Assembly (NCBI GenBank): GCA_002395925.1
Contig: DGVM01000209.1
Location: 1-7,288 of the forward strand
Origin: Bacteroidales bacterium UBA4284
GTDB taxonomy: Bacteria; Bacteroidota; Bacteroidia; Bacteroidales; UBA932
Direction: 5' to 3'
Length of the DNA stretch: 7,288 nt
The position numbers and the translations under genes are program-made. The notes below the pieces were generated by a model. It did no database searches, was not told the origin of the DNA, and saw only the letters and a list, made by a program, of their open reading frames with translations. Below, one piece after another: positions 1 to 6,638 of this stretch; the stretch's first letter is position 1; each line of letters starts with the position of its first letter.

Positions 1-871
<871 letters not shown>

Positions 872-1660
872 CTATTTGGTGTTGTTGGCAGCCATGCGGG
901 CCTCGTACTCCTGCTGGGCACGGATGACGGATACGGAACGTTTGAGGACGAAGCCGCTTCCGAGATACTTGGTACGCACGTCTTCGTCGGCAGCGAGGGA
1001 CTCGGGAGTGCCCTGCTGAAGTATGGTGCCCTCGTACAGAAGGTAAGCCCTGTCGGTGATGGCAAGGGTCTCGCCTACGTTGTGGTCGGTGATGATTACG
1101 CCGATATTACGGTACTTGAGCTTGGCGATGATGTACTGGATATCCTCTACGGCTATGGGGTCCACTCCGGCGAAAGGTTCGTCGAGCAGGATGAATTTGG
1201 GGTCGATTGCGAGCGCCCGGGCAATCTCGCAGCGGCGTCTCTCGCCTCCGGAGAGCTGTATGCCCAGGGATTTGCGCACCTTGGAAAGGTTGAACTCGTC
1301 GATCAGGGCCTCCAGACGTTCCAGACGCTCCTTGCGGGGAATTCCCTTCATCTCCATGACGCTCATTATATTGTCTTCGACGCTCATCTTGCGGAAAACG
1401 GATGCGTCCTGGGGAAGGTAGCCTATACCTTTCTGCGCACGCTTGTACATGGGGAGCTTGGTAATCTCTTCGTCGTCCAGGAAGACCTTGCCCTCGTTGG
1501 GGACTATCTGCCCGGTTATCATGTAGAAACTGGTGGTCTTGCCCGCTCCGTTGGGCCCGAGGAAACCGACGATTTCGCCTTGTTCTACCTCCATGGAAAC
1601 CCCCTTCACAACGGTGCGGAGTCCATATTTCTTGACCAGGTTTTCGCAGTGGAGCTTCAT
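872..1660 (-). CDS. lptB: LPS export ABC transporter ATP-binding protein LptB
   Basis: Cytoplasmic ATPase of the LptB2FG complex that extracts lipopolysaccharide from the inner membrane and drives it along the Lpt bridge to the cell surface. The 262-aa product has Walker [10 protein letters not shown] at 35-43, Q-loop Gln84 in [13 protein letters not shown] signature LSGGE at 136-140, Walker B FILLDEP at 156-162 with catalytic Glu161, D-loop AGVDP at 164-168, and switch His193 in [15 protein letters not shown] and [10 protein letters not shown] are characteristic of LptB rather than of other ABC ATPases. It is about 20 residues longer than the 241-aa E. coli protein, the extra being a basic, polar C-terminal tail after YLGSGFVL. 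Its ATG overlaps the dnaX TGA (ATGA, 1660-1657), suggesting translational coupling, and atpD follows after 3 nt. No lptA, lptC, lptF or lptG is in view. Confidence 0.95.
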   Translation of the reverse strand: MKLHCENLVKKYGLRTVVKGVSMEVEQGEIVGFLGPNGAGKTTSFYMITGQIVPNEGKVFLDDEEITKLPMYKRAQKGIGYLPQDASVFRKMSVEDNIMSVMEMKGIPRKERLERLEALIDEFNLSKVRKSLGIQLSGGERRRCEIARALAIDPKFILLDEPFAGVDPIAVEDIQYIIAKLKYRNIGVIITDHNVGETLAITDRAYLLYEGTILQQGTPESLAADEDVRTKYLGSGFVLKRSVSVIRAQQEYEARMAANNTK

Positions 1661-3477
1661 CGTATATCTAATGCTAAGTCTTTAACAAGTTCTGCCACTT
1701 CGGGATTGCGGGCCATAAGGTCCTGGGCCTTCTCGACGGGCATGTATATTTTCTTTTCCTGATCCTCTTCGGGGATGACGTCGGGGAACAAACGCAGGCT
1801 GGTGCAGTCCAGCATCTTGCTAAGGCGATCCTCTAGTTCCCGGAGCTTCTTTTCCGCTATCCAGTCACGCTGAGCCTTGCTCACAAGAGCGAAACTGACC
1901 TTGAGTATGCCGTCTTCTTCCGAGGTGGTGAGCCGGGCCGTTGCGAGGGCGCCGGACAGACGGGGCTGGGCAGTATAGCTTGCAGCCAGTTCTGCCCATT
2001 TCTGCGAAACAGTTTCGGCGTCCGGAAGGGATTTGGAGGCATCGGGGACAGGTTCCGCCGCCAGTTCGACGGTAATCTCTTCGTCGCTCATCAGGGCCGC
2101 AAGCGACAAGCCGGACGCTCTTTTGGCCGGTTTAGCAGCAGCAGGTTTGGGGGCGGCAGGCTTAGCTGTAGCGGGTGCGGGAGCTGCGGGCTTAGCAGCG
2201 ACGGGAGCGGGAGCGGCTGGGGCTGGGGTTGCGGGGGTTGCGGGGGCCGGTGCGGGATCGTTTTGCTCAGTTTTGATCCCGACGGGGGCTGCAGGAGCAA
2301 CGGGGGCTGCAGGAGCAGCAGGCGTGGCTGGGGCAGCAGAAGCGGCTGGAGCCGGCGCCGGGGCAGCGACCTTGCTCTCGGGGACGCCGCCGATGAAGGC
2401 GATACGCATGAGAGCAAACTCGATATGGAGCCTCTGGTTTGTGGACGCGCGGTACCCTGCCTCGCACTGGGATATGACGCCCAGCGCATCGTAAAGGAAT
2501 TTTATGCTGCAGCGTCCGGCCTGCTCGCGGTAGCGCTCCCGCAGCGAGGCGGGAAGGTCGAGCAGGGCCTCAAGCCCGCCGGTGCGGCTTACCAGAAGGT
2601 CGCGCATGTGCGAACCCAGCGAAGAAATGAAGTGCAGGGCGTTGAATCCCTTGGAAAGGATGTCGTCGAAAATCAGCAGCGCAGTACCATAATCCCCCGA
2701 CAGAAAAGCATCGGTGAGGCGGAAACTGTATTCGTAATCCAGCACGCCCAGGTTGCGGATGACCTCGTCGTACTTGATGTCCGTTCCGCAGAAAGCGACG
2801 GTCTGGTCGAATATCGTAAGGGCATCGCGCATCGCACCGTCGGCCTTTTGGGCAATTACGTGGAGCGATTCGTCATCGACGCTCACCCCTTCCTTGCCTG
2901 CGATGTCACGCAGATTGCGAACTATATCGGGGATGCTGATGCGGTTGAAGTCGTAAGTCTGGCAGCGGCTGAGGATAGTGGGTATGATCTTGTGCTTCTC
3001 CGTTGTGGCCAGAATGAATATCGCGTGTGCGGGCGGCTCTTCGAGCGTTTTGAGGAAAGCGTTGAACGCTGCCTGCGTGAGCATGTGGACCTCGTCGATG
3101 ATGTACACGCTGTACTTGCCGACCTGGGGAGGTATCAGGACCTGCTCCATGAGGGCTTTGATGTCTTCTACGCCGTTGTTGGACGCTGCATCGAGCTCGT
3201 GTATACAATACGAACGCCCCTCGCGGAAGGAAACGCAGGACTCACATTCGCCGCAGGGTTCCATGTCGGGACCGGGATTCGAGCAGTTGATGGTTTTGGC
3301 AAAAATGCGCGCGGCACTGGTTTTGCCTACACCTCTGGGGCCGCAGAACAAGTAAGCATGCGCAAGCTGTCCGCGTAATATGGAGTTTTTGAGCGTACGG
3401 GCTATGTTGTCCTGCCCTATGAGGCTCTCAAAGGAATCGGGACGGTATTTGCGGGCTGATACTATGTACTGTGCCAT
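1657..3477 (-). CDS. dnaX: DNA polymerase III subunit gamma/tau
   Basis: Motor subunit of the clamp loader that loads the beta clamp and links polymerase III cores at the replication fork. The 606-aa protein starts [16 protein letters not shown]. The AAA+ part has Walker A GPRGVGKT at 46-53, a zinc-binding set Cys65, Cys75, Cys78 and Cys81, Walker B VYIIDE at 124-129, sensor-1 ATTEKHK from 157, and the SRC arginine-finger motif at 170-172. The collar domain runs to about 369. A linker of about 82 residues (370-451), almost only Ala, Pro, Val and Lys, leads to a 155-residue C-terminal tau-type domain. The frame stays open upstream to 3549, but that extension crosses the promoter and lacks family sequence, so 3477 is preferred. 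No A-rich slippery heptamer lies in or near the linker, so a frameshift-made gamma form is not indicated. lptB overlaps its stop. Confidence 0.97.
   Translation of the reverse strand: MAQYIVSARKYRPDSFESLIGQDNIARTLKNSILRGQLAHAYLFCGPRGVGKTSAARIFAKTINCSNPGPDMEPCGECESCVSFREGRSYCIHELDAASNNGVEDIKALMEQVLIPPQVGKYSVYIIDEVHMLTQAAFNAFLKTLEEPPAHAIFILATTEKHKIIPTILSRCQTYDFNRISIPDIVRNLRDIAGKEGVSVDDESLHVIAQKADGAMRDALTIFDQTVAFCGTDIKYDEVIRNLGVLDYEYSFRLTDAFLSGDYGTALLIFDDILSKGFNALHFISSLGSHMRDLLVSRTGGLEALLDLPASLRERYREQAGRCSIKFLYDALGVISQCEAGYRASTNQRLHIEFALMRIAFIGGVPESKVAAPAPAPAASAAPATPAAPAAPVAPAAPVGIKTEQNDPAPAPATPATPAPAAPAPVAAKPAAPAPATAKPAAPKPAAAKPAKRASGLSLAALMSDEEITVELAAEPVPDASKSLPDAETVSQKWAELAASYTAQPRLSGALATARLTTSEEDGILKVSFALVSKAQRDWIAEKKLRELEDRLSKMLDCTSLRLFPDVIPEEDQEKKIYMPVEKAQDLMARNPEVAELVKDLALDIR
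2219..2246 (+). other. Four-run G-quadruplex motif on the dnaX template strand
   Basis: On the plus strand four G runs lie close together: GGGG at 2219-2222, GGGG at 2225-2228, GGGGG at 2233-2237 and GGGGG at 2242-2246, with loops of 2, 4 and 4 nt. This satisfies the usual intramolecular quadruplex pattern with four tetrads. The strand is the template for dnaX, so a folded form would stand in the path of RNA polymerase rather than in the mRNA. It may simply follow from Pro (CCC) and Ala (GCC) codons on the coding strand. Confidence 0.6.
2282..2317 (-). repeat. Perfect 18-bp tandem duplication in dnaX linker
   Basis: ACGGGGGCTGCAGGAGCA (plus-strand reading) occurs at 2282-2299 and again, without a mismatch, at 2300-2317. 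It encodes two copies of a six-residue Ala/Pro/Val unit in the DnaX linker. The multiple of three keeps the frame. A smaller 9-bp tandem, GGGGTTGCG, is at 2225-2242 and encodes ATPATP. Identity at the nucleotide level suggests a recent slippage or recombination event rather than selection for codons. Confidence 0.85.
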
Positions 3478-3484
3478 ATATTTT

Positions 3485-3515
3485 TTTACAAATGTAGTGA
3501 AAATTCTTAACTTTG
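3485..3515 (+). promoter_or_regulatory. Putative promoter of the 227-aa gene (TTTACA, 17 bp, TAACTTTG)
   Basis: TAACTTTG at 3508-3515 matches the Bacteroidota -7 consensus TAnnTTTG exactly. A TTTACA hexamer at 3485-3490 lies 17 bp upstream, where an upstream element could sit, though it is not the usual TTTG. Only 5 nt (CCGTT) separate the -7 box from the ATG at 3521, so transcription should start at or within a base or two of the start codon, giving a leaderless message. The upstream element overlaps the -7 box of the divergent dnaX promoter. Confidence 0.5.
3489..3496 (-). promoter_or_regulatory. Putative dnaX -7 promoter box (TACATTTG)
   Basis: Read on the minus strand, 3496-3489 is TACATTTG, an exact match to the Bacteroidota -7 consensus TAnnTTTG. 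Only 11 nt (TAAAAAAATAT) separate it from the dnaX ATG. With initiation some 4-7 nt past the box, the leader would be about 4-8 nt. I see no convincing TTTG -33 element at the expected distance upstream, so the call rests on the -7 box and on position. Confidence 0.55.
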
Positions 3516-3520
3516 CCGTT

Positions 3521-4204
3521 ATGAAAACCGTTATAGGGAAAATACTCATCCTGGTCTGCCTGGCAAGCCTTAGCCTGCCCTGTGCAGCCCAGATGAAAAT
3601 ATATACAAAGAGCTATAGGATACAGGACTTCAGCAGCCGCACAACAAAAATTGTGCTCGGAGGCTCCGCTCCGCTCAGGCAGTCGATAAGGACAGCCGTC
3701 ACTTCATTGTGGACCGCATCCCCCTACGAGTTCTGTTCCGAGGCCGACTATGAGAGACTGAAAGGCGACCCGGACAGCTATTTCCTGCGTCCCGTCACCT
3801 CCAAGGGCATAATCAGCCTGGAACTCAGCAAAGGCGGCAAAGACAGTAATTCCAATACCCTCCAGACGCCCATGAGCATAATATCCGTCCCCGTCGCCGG
3901 CGAGCGGTACGATGCTCCCCTGCTGTATATGCCCGCATTCATCAGCATCGTACAGGATTACATAATCGGAGCAGTAAGTTCCGAACGCATTGCATATTCC
4001 GGCATCAAATCCATAAAGATCCGCCGGCCAGCCGGCACAAGGCTCATCCGCAGCTCCTCCGAGGCTGAGGAAGCTTTCCGCGCAGGCGACGCTGGTGCGG
4101 CAATCGAGATCACCATCACCCCCGACGGAAGTCCCGAATCCCGTCCGATGTTCAGATATACCGTGAATGCCGCCTCGTACGAGCTCTATTCTTTCCGTAA
4201 ATAA
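3521..4204 (+). CDS. Secreted protein of unknown function (227 aa)
   Basis: I do not recognise a named family. The product starts MKTVIGKILILVCLASLSLP, a clear signal peptide (Lys2 and Lys7, then a hydrophobic core at 8-19), with a likely signal peptidase I site around CAAQ at 21-24. Cys21 follows Pro20 and does not make a good lipobox, so a soluble periplasmic or outer-envelope protein is more likely than a lipoprotein. The mature part has about 200 residues, mixed polar with alternating hydrophobic stretches, no transmembrane segment after the signal, and landmarks SPYEFCSEADYERL (about 67-80) and YELYSFRK at the C-terminus. The frame is open upstream to 3380, but that extension is antisense to dnaX; the ATG at 3521 is chosen for the signal peptide and adjacent promoter. 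It diverges from dnaX and its TAA overlaps the next ATG by one base. Confidence 0.85.
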   Translation: MKTVIGKILILVCLASLSLPCAAQMKIYTKSYRIQDFSSRTTKIVLGGSAPLRQSIRTAVTSLWTASPYEFCSEADYERLKGDPDSYFLRPVTSKGIISLELSKGGKDSNSNTLQTPMSIISVPVAGERYDAPLLYMPAFISIVQDYIIGAVSSERIAYSGIKSIKIRRPAGTRLIRSSSEAEEAFRAGDAGAAIEITITPDGSPESRPMFRYTVNAASYELYSFRK

Positions 4205-4476
4205 TGACAATCTGCACCATTGACCCCGACGGCATCGGGGCCCCTATTACCAGTCTGCAGGAATACATCGAGCACAAGATCGGCATGCCGGTTGCAGACA
4301 TCGACGCCGACTCCCACGAACGCTTTCTTATAATCGAGGCGGAAGCTCTCCGCGACCTGGTGGTCATGGCAGAGGTGTCCGGAAAAGGCGCCCGCATACT
4401 CCCCTGCCAGGGCACGCTTGACAATCCGGATTGCCGGAGGATTATCGCTTCGCACTGCAAAGTCCTGGAGAAATAA
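4204..4476 (+). CDS. Small hypothetical protein (90 aa), coupled to the upstream secreted protein
   Basis: I do not recognise this protein. The ATG at 4204-4206 shares its A with the upstream TAA (TAATG), a strong sign of translational coupling and a real gene. The product has no signal peptide or membrane segment, so it should be cytosolic. It is acidic in the first two thirds (for example ADIDADSHERFLIIEAEALRD without a gap, about 31-51, which looks like a strand followed by a helix), with four cysteines at 4, 68, 77 and 85, three of them in the last 23 residues. The spacing C-x8-C-x7-C is not a zinc motif I can name. The gene ends in tandem stops (TAATAA), and the terminator stem begins 8 bp later. 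Codon usage resembles its neighbours. Confidence 0.75.
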   Translation: MTICTIDPDGIGAPITSLQEYIEHKIGMPVADIDADSHERFLIIEAEALRDLVVMAEVSGKGARILPCQGTLDNPDCRRIIASHCKVLEK

Positions 4477-4483
4477 TAAGAAA

Positions 4484-4530
4484 GGGGTGACTAAATAGTC
4501 GAGAGACTGATAGTCACCCCATTTTGTTTA
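4484..4530 (+). terminator. Rho-independent terminator of the two-gene plus-strand operon
   Basis: A perfect 10-bp stem pairs GGGGTGACTA (4484-4493) with TAGTCACCCC (4511-4520). The 17-nt loop contains a second hairpin, AGTC-GAGA-GACT, at 4497-4508. The T-rich stretch ATTTTGTTTATT follows. It starts 8 bp after the stop of the 90-aa gene. The minus-strand side is moderately T-rich too, so it may also stop readthrough from the right. Confidence 0.9.
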
Positions 4531-4544
4531 TTGTCTTGAGGTCA

Positions 4545-4782
4545 AGGCTCCGAGCCGCCAGTCAGCCAACCGCTGGCGGAACTCCGTTCGCTTCGCTCAC
4601 TCCGGCCCCTCCCACAATCTCCTTCGTCCCGCTGGCGCGGAACTCGTATCTTGCGGGCCCCTCCCCCTGCCCGTCGGCAGCAAGGTATCGCGCAGCGATG
4701 ACGCAGATGACGATGGGAGGGGCCGGAGCGAACGCAGTGAGCGGAGTCCTCGAAGAGGCAAGCTGACGCCGCGGCGGAGCCT
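4545..4782. repeat. 238-bp imperfect palindrome in the convergent intergenic region
   Basis: The two halves of this gene-free segment are imperfect inverted copies. The outer ends match exactly (AGGCTCCG at 4545-4552, CGGAGCCT at 4775-4782). The middle shares a 15-bp perfect match (CTCCGGCCCCTCCCA at 4600-4614 against TGGGAGGGGCCGGAG at 4714-4728). The inner parts share CGCTGGCGCG (4630-4639) against CGCGCAGCG (4689-4697) and CTTGC (4650-4654) against GCAAG (4680-4684), leaving a loop of about 25 nt. Spacing is nearly equal in both arms, so a single long hairpin or cruciform is possible. Within the left half, CGCTGGCG and GGCCCCTCCC recur as direct copies at 4571/4630 and 4605/4656. No convincing ORF, tRNA, tmRNA or RNase P signature is present. 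It may be a miniature mobile element, a dispersed intergenic repeat, or a structured RNA. Confidence 0.75.
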
Positions 4783-4788
4783 GGCGAA

Positions 4789-4826
4789 CAAAAAAAAGAA
4801 GAGGCCGACCTTTTTAGTCGACCCCT
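4789..4826 (-). terminator. Rho-independent terminator of the sugar/FKBP operon
   Basis: On the minus strand, AGGGGTCGAC (4826-4817) pairs with GTCGGCCTCT (4809-4800) over 10 bp including two G-U pairs, with loop TAAAAAG. It is followed by TTCTTTTTTTTGTT, which includes an unbroken run of eight T (4797-4790). It begins 21 bp after the FKBP stop codon. The plus-strand side lacks a T tract, so it acts for the minus strand only. Confidence 0.9.
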
Positions 4827-4847
4827 ACTTGTTAAACAGAAAGCTTG

Positions 4848-5639
4848 TTATTTGGCTTCCTCTGCTGCAGGTGCGGCCTTGCCGACATGCTCGAGGATGA
4901 CGTCGAAGATAAGGGTGGAGTTGGGCTCGATGCCGGGACGGCCGTTCTCGCCGTAAGCGAGGTTGGCAGGGACGTAGAGCTCGATGTGTCCGCCTTCGCC
5001 GATAAGCTGAAGACCCTCGGTCCAACCGGCGACAACACTGTTGAGGGTGAAGCGTGCGGGATCTGCGTCTTCTTTGGTCTCATCGAATACGGTACCGTCG
5101 ATGAGGGTTCCCTTATAACGAACTGCTACGGTGTCGGTGGCTGCGGGCTTGAGTTCCTCGTTACCGACCTCGATGATCTTGTACTGGAGGCCGCTTTCGG
5201 TCTGCTGTACACCGGGCTTGTTGAGGTTTGCTGCAAGGAATTTATCACCGGCTTCCTTATTGGCGAGGAGCTTGTAATTGTGCCTCTTCTCGAGATGGGA
5301 GTTGAACACCTGGTTGATGAGATCGGGGCTGATCTTGAACTGGGAAGCGAACTCAGGATCGCGGAAATCGCCCTTTGCAGCAACGAAATCCTTGATACCG
5401 GCGATGATCTTGTTGTAGTTGACGTCGCCGAAATCATATCCCTTGATGAAGCTTCCGAAATTGACACCTATAAGATAGCTGACGCTGTCGATCTCGGCCT
5501 TGGTAGGGGTAAAGTCCTTAAGAGTTTTTACTGTCTGCTCGGCGCCTTCGCCGTCTGCTGCAGGCTCGGCTGTTTTGGGGGTGCAGGCAACCATTGCCGC
5601 GCCCAGTGCGAGTGCAAAGAAAAATTTGTACGTTTTCAT
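4848..5639 (-). CDS. FKBP-type peptidyl-prolyl cis-trans isomerase, lipoprotein
   Basis: Peptidyl-prolyl isomerase and likely folding factor of the envelope. The 263-aa precursor has a signal peptide ending MVAC, with Cys19 the probable lipidation site, then a short acidic Ala-rich spacer. Residues about 45-145 resemble the FKBP N-terminal dimerisation domain (SYLIGVNFGSFIKG at 54-67). The catalytic FKBP domain is at about 150-252 and keeps the usual pocket residues: Tyr175, Phe185, Asp186, Phe197, Val202/Val203, Trp206, Tyr229 and Phe245; the His87 position of human FKBP12 appears to be Arg234. A short Ala/Glu tail ends the protein. The frame is open to 5750, but that part overlaps the kinase gene and has no signal peptide, so 5639 is preferred. 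The 20-bp AT-rich gap to the kinase suggests one transcript. FkpA/Mip-like in layout; no symbol assigned. Confidence 0.93.
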   Translation of the reverse strand: MKTYKFFFALALGAAMVACTPKTAEPAADGEGAEQTVKTLKDFTPTKAEIDSVSYLIGVNFGSFIKGYDFGDVNYNKIIAGIKDFVAAKGDFRDPEFASQFKISPDLINQVFNSHLEKRHNYKLLANKEAGDKFLAANLNKPGVQQTESGLQYKIIEVGNEELKPAATDTVAVRYKGTLIDGTVFDETKEDADPARFTLNSVVAGWTEGLQLIGEGGHIELYVPANLAYGENGRPGIEPNSTLIFDVILEHVGKAAPAAEEAK

Positions 5640-5659
5640 TAATTTATAAATAGTTAACA

Positions 5660-6619
5660 TTAAAGATTCCAGGCAAGTGCCGACGCACCAAGTATAGCGG
5701 CGTCGGACTCGGATAAGCTTGAGTACATGAGTTTGACCTTGTCTTTCCAAAGAGGCAGGACATTCTCGTTCATCGACTCCTCGATGGGTTTGGTAAGGAA
5801 TTCACGGGCGCGGGCAAGGCCACCGAAGAGCACGATCGCCTCGGGTGACGAGAACGCTATGAAATCGGCGAAGCTGCGTCCAAGTATTGTTCCGGTATAT
5901 TCAAAAATCTCGAGAGCCATCTTGTCGCCTGCCTTGGCTGCTTCGTAAACATCCTTGGAGGTGATGTTTTCGCGCAGGCTCAGCAGGGATGACTCCTCGG
6001 GATGTTTGTCGAGCCATTCGACCGCAGTACGGGCAACACCGATGGCGGAGCAATATGCTTCGAGGCATCCGAGTTTGCCGCAGCCGCAGAGACGGCCGCC
6101 GCGTACGGCACAGGTGTGCCCCAGCTCTCCGGCAAATCCGTCGTGGCCGTAAAGCACCTTGCCGTCGATGACGATGCCGCTGCCGACGCCGGTGCCGAGG
6201 GTTATCATTATGAAATTCTTGAGCCCCTTGGCTGCACCGTAGGTCATTTCGCCGACGGCAGCCGCATTGGCGTCGTTGGTAAGTGCGACGGGCAGTCCCT
6301 CCATCGCCTCGGAGAGCATGGCGGCGAAGGGAACGTTGCCTTCGTGAGCCCATGAGAGGTTGGGGGCCTGCTTGATTTCTCCTGTGTAATAGTTGCCGTT
6401 GGGAGCGCCTACGCCGATGCCGCGGATCTGACCCTGGAGGTCGGAGTCGGCAATGAGTTTCTGGAGCGTAAGGGCAAGTGCGGCGACAAACGAAGGTGCG
6501 TCATCGTGCTTGTTGGAAACGAGGATGCTCTGGGCGAGGACTTCGCCACGGGCGTTGACGATTCCGCATTTGGCGGTCTGTCCGCCGATGTCTATACCAA
6601 GTACATAAGGTTTCTCCAT
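5660..6619 (-). CDS. ROK-family glucokinase
   Basis: Cytosolic sugar kinase that most likely phosphorylates glucose to glucose 6-phosphate using ATP. The 319-aa protein has the ROK/actin-fold phosphate-1 loop GIDIGGQT at 8-15 (GGQT in place of the common GGTN), the sugar site LTNDANAAAVGE at 113-124 with catalytic base Asp116, the phosphate-2 loop TLGTGVGSG at 140-148, GELGH at 164-168, and the ROK zinc motif formed by His168, Cys178, Cys180 and Cys185 in CGCGKLGCLEAY (178-189). Length is normal for the family. No helix-turn-helix precedes the domain, so it is a kinase and not a ROK repressor. It starts 19 bp after a GluP/FucP-type transporter, which supports hexose as substrate; an N-acetyl sugar or mannose cannot be excluded. 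No Shine-Dalgarno is seen. Confidence 0.93.
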   Translation of the reverse strand: MEKPYVLGIDIGGQTAKCGIVNARGEVLAQSILVSNKHDDAPSFVAALALTLQKLIADSDLQGQIRGIGVGAPNGNYYTGEIKQAPNLSWAHEGNVPFAAMLSEAMEGLPVALTNDANAAAVGEMTYGAAKGLKNFIMITLGTGVGSGIVIDGKVLYGHDGFAGELGHTCAVRGGRLCGCGKLGCLEAYCSAIGVARTAVEWLDKHPEESSLLSLRENITSKDVYEAAKAGDKMALEIFEYTGTILGRSFADFIAFSSPEAIVLFGGLARAREFLTKPIEESMNENVLPLWKDKVKLMYSSLSESDAAILGASALAWNL

Positions 6620-6638
6620 AGCTGATTCGAAGTTTTGA

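Larger units (their letters stand above)
2125..2370 (-). other. Low-complexity Ala/Pro linker of DnaX
   Basis: This part of dnaX encodes residues 370-451, built from short units such as APAAPV, ATPATP and AKPAAP, with one non-repetitive island (VGIKTEQND) in the middle. Such linkers in DnaX separate the clamp-loader ATPase from the polymerase- and helicase-binding tau tail and are expected to be flexible. The DNA shows short tandem duplications and runs of G on the plus strand. The linker is in frame throughout, with no stop or frameshift. Confidence 0.85.

Noticed and set aside
2260..2275. Slippery site ATC-AAA-ACT in the dnaX linker as a -1 frameshift signal.
   Set aside because: It does not fit X-XXY-YYZ in the reading frame, because the base before AAA is C, and no A AAA AAG heptamer is present.
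2263..3378. A 371-codon open frame on the plus strand, antisense to dnaX.
   Set aside because: dnaX on the other strand has every family motif in order. The antisense frame is open only because of the GC-rich codon pattern and has no recognisable domain or start context.
3478..3549. An upstream start for dnaX at 3549 adding 24 residues.
   Set aside because: The extension crosses the divergent promoter and start of the neighbouring gene, and DnaX proteins normally start a few residues before the YRP motif, as [13 protein letters not shown] does.
3521..3592. Lipoprotein signal in the 227-aa protein (Cys21).
   Set aside because: Residues before the cysteine are Ser-Leu-Pro, a poor lipobox. CAAQ fits signal peptidase I better.
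4545..4782. RNase P RNA, tmRNA or 6S RNA as the identity of the palindrome.
   Set aside because: I found none of the conserved RNase P core strings, no tRNA-like CCA end or tag frame, and no 6S-like single central bubble. A novel structured RNA is still possible.
4524..4791. Short frames of 80 (plus) and 64 (minus) codons inside the convergent intergenic region.
   Set aside because: Both fall within the palindrome, have no start context, and their composition reflects the GC-rich repeat. I prefer a non-coding reading.
4845..5642. A 265-codon plus-strand frame covering the FKBP gene.
   Set aside because: Shadow of the FKBP gene, whose pocket residues and signal peptide are clear.
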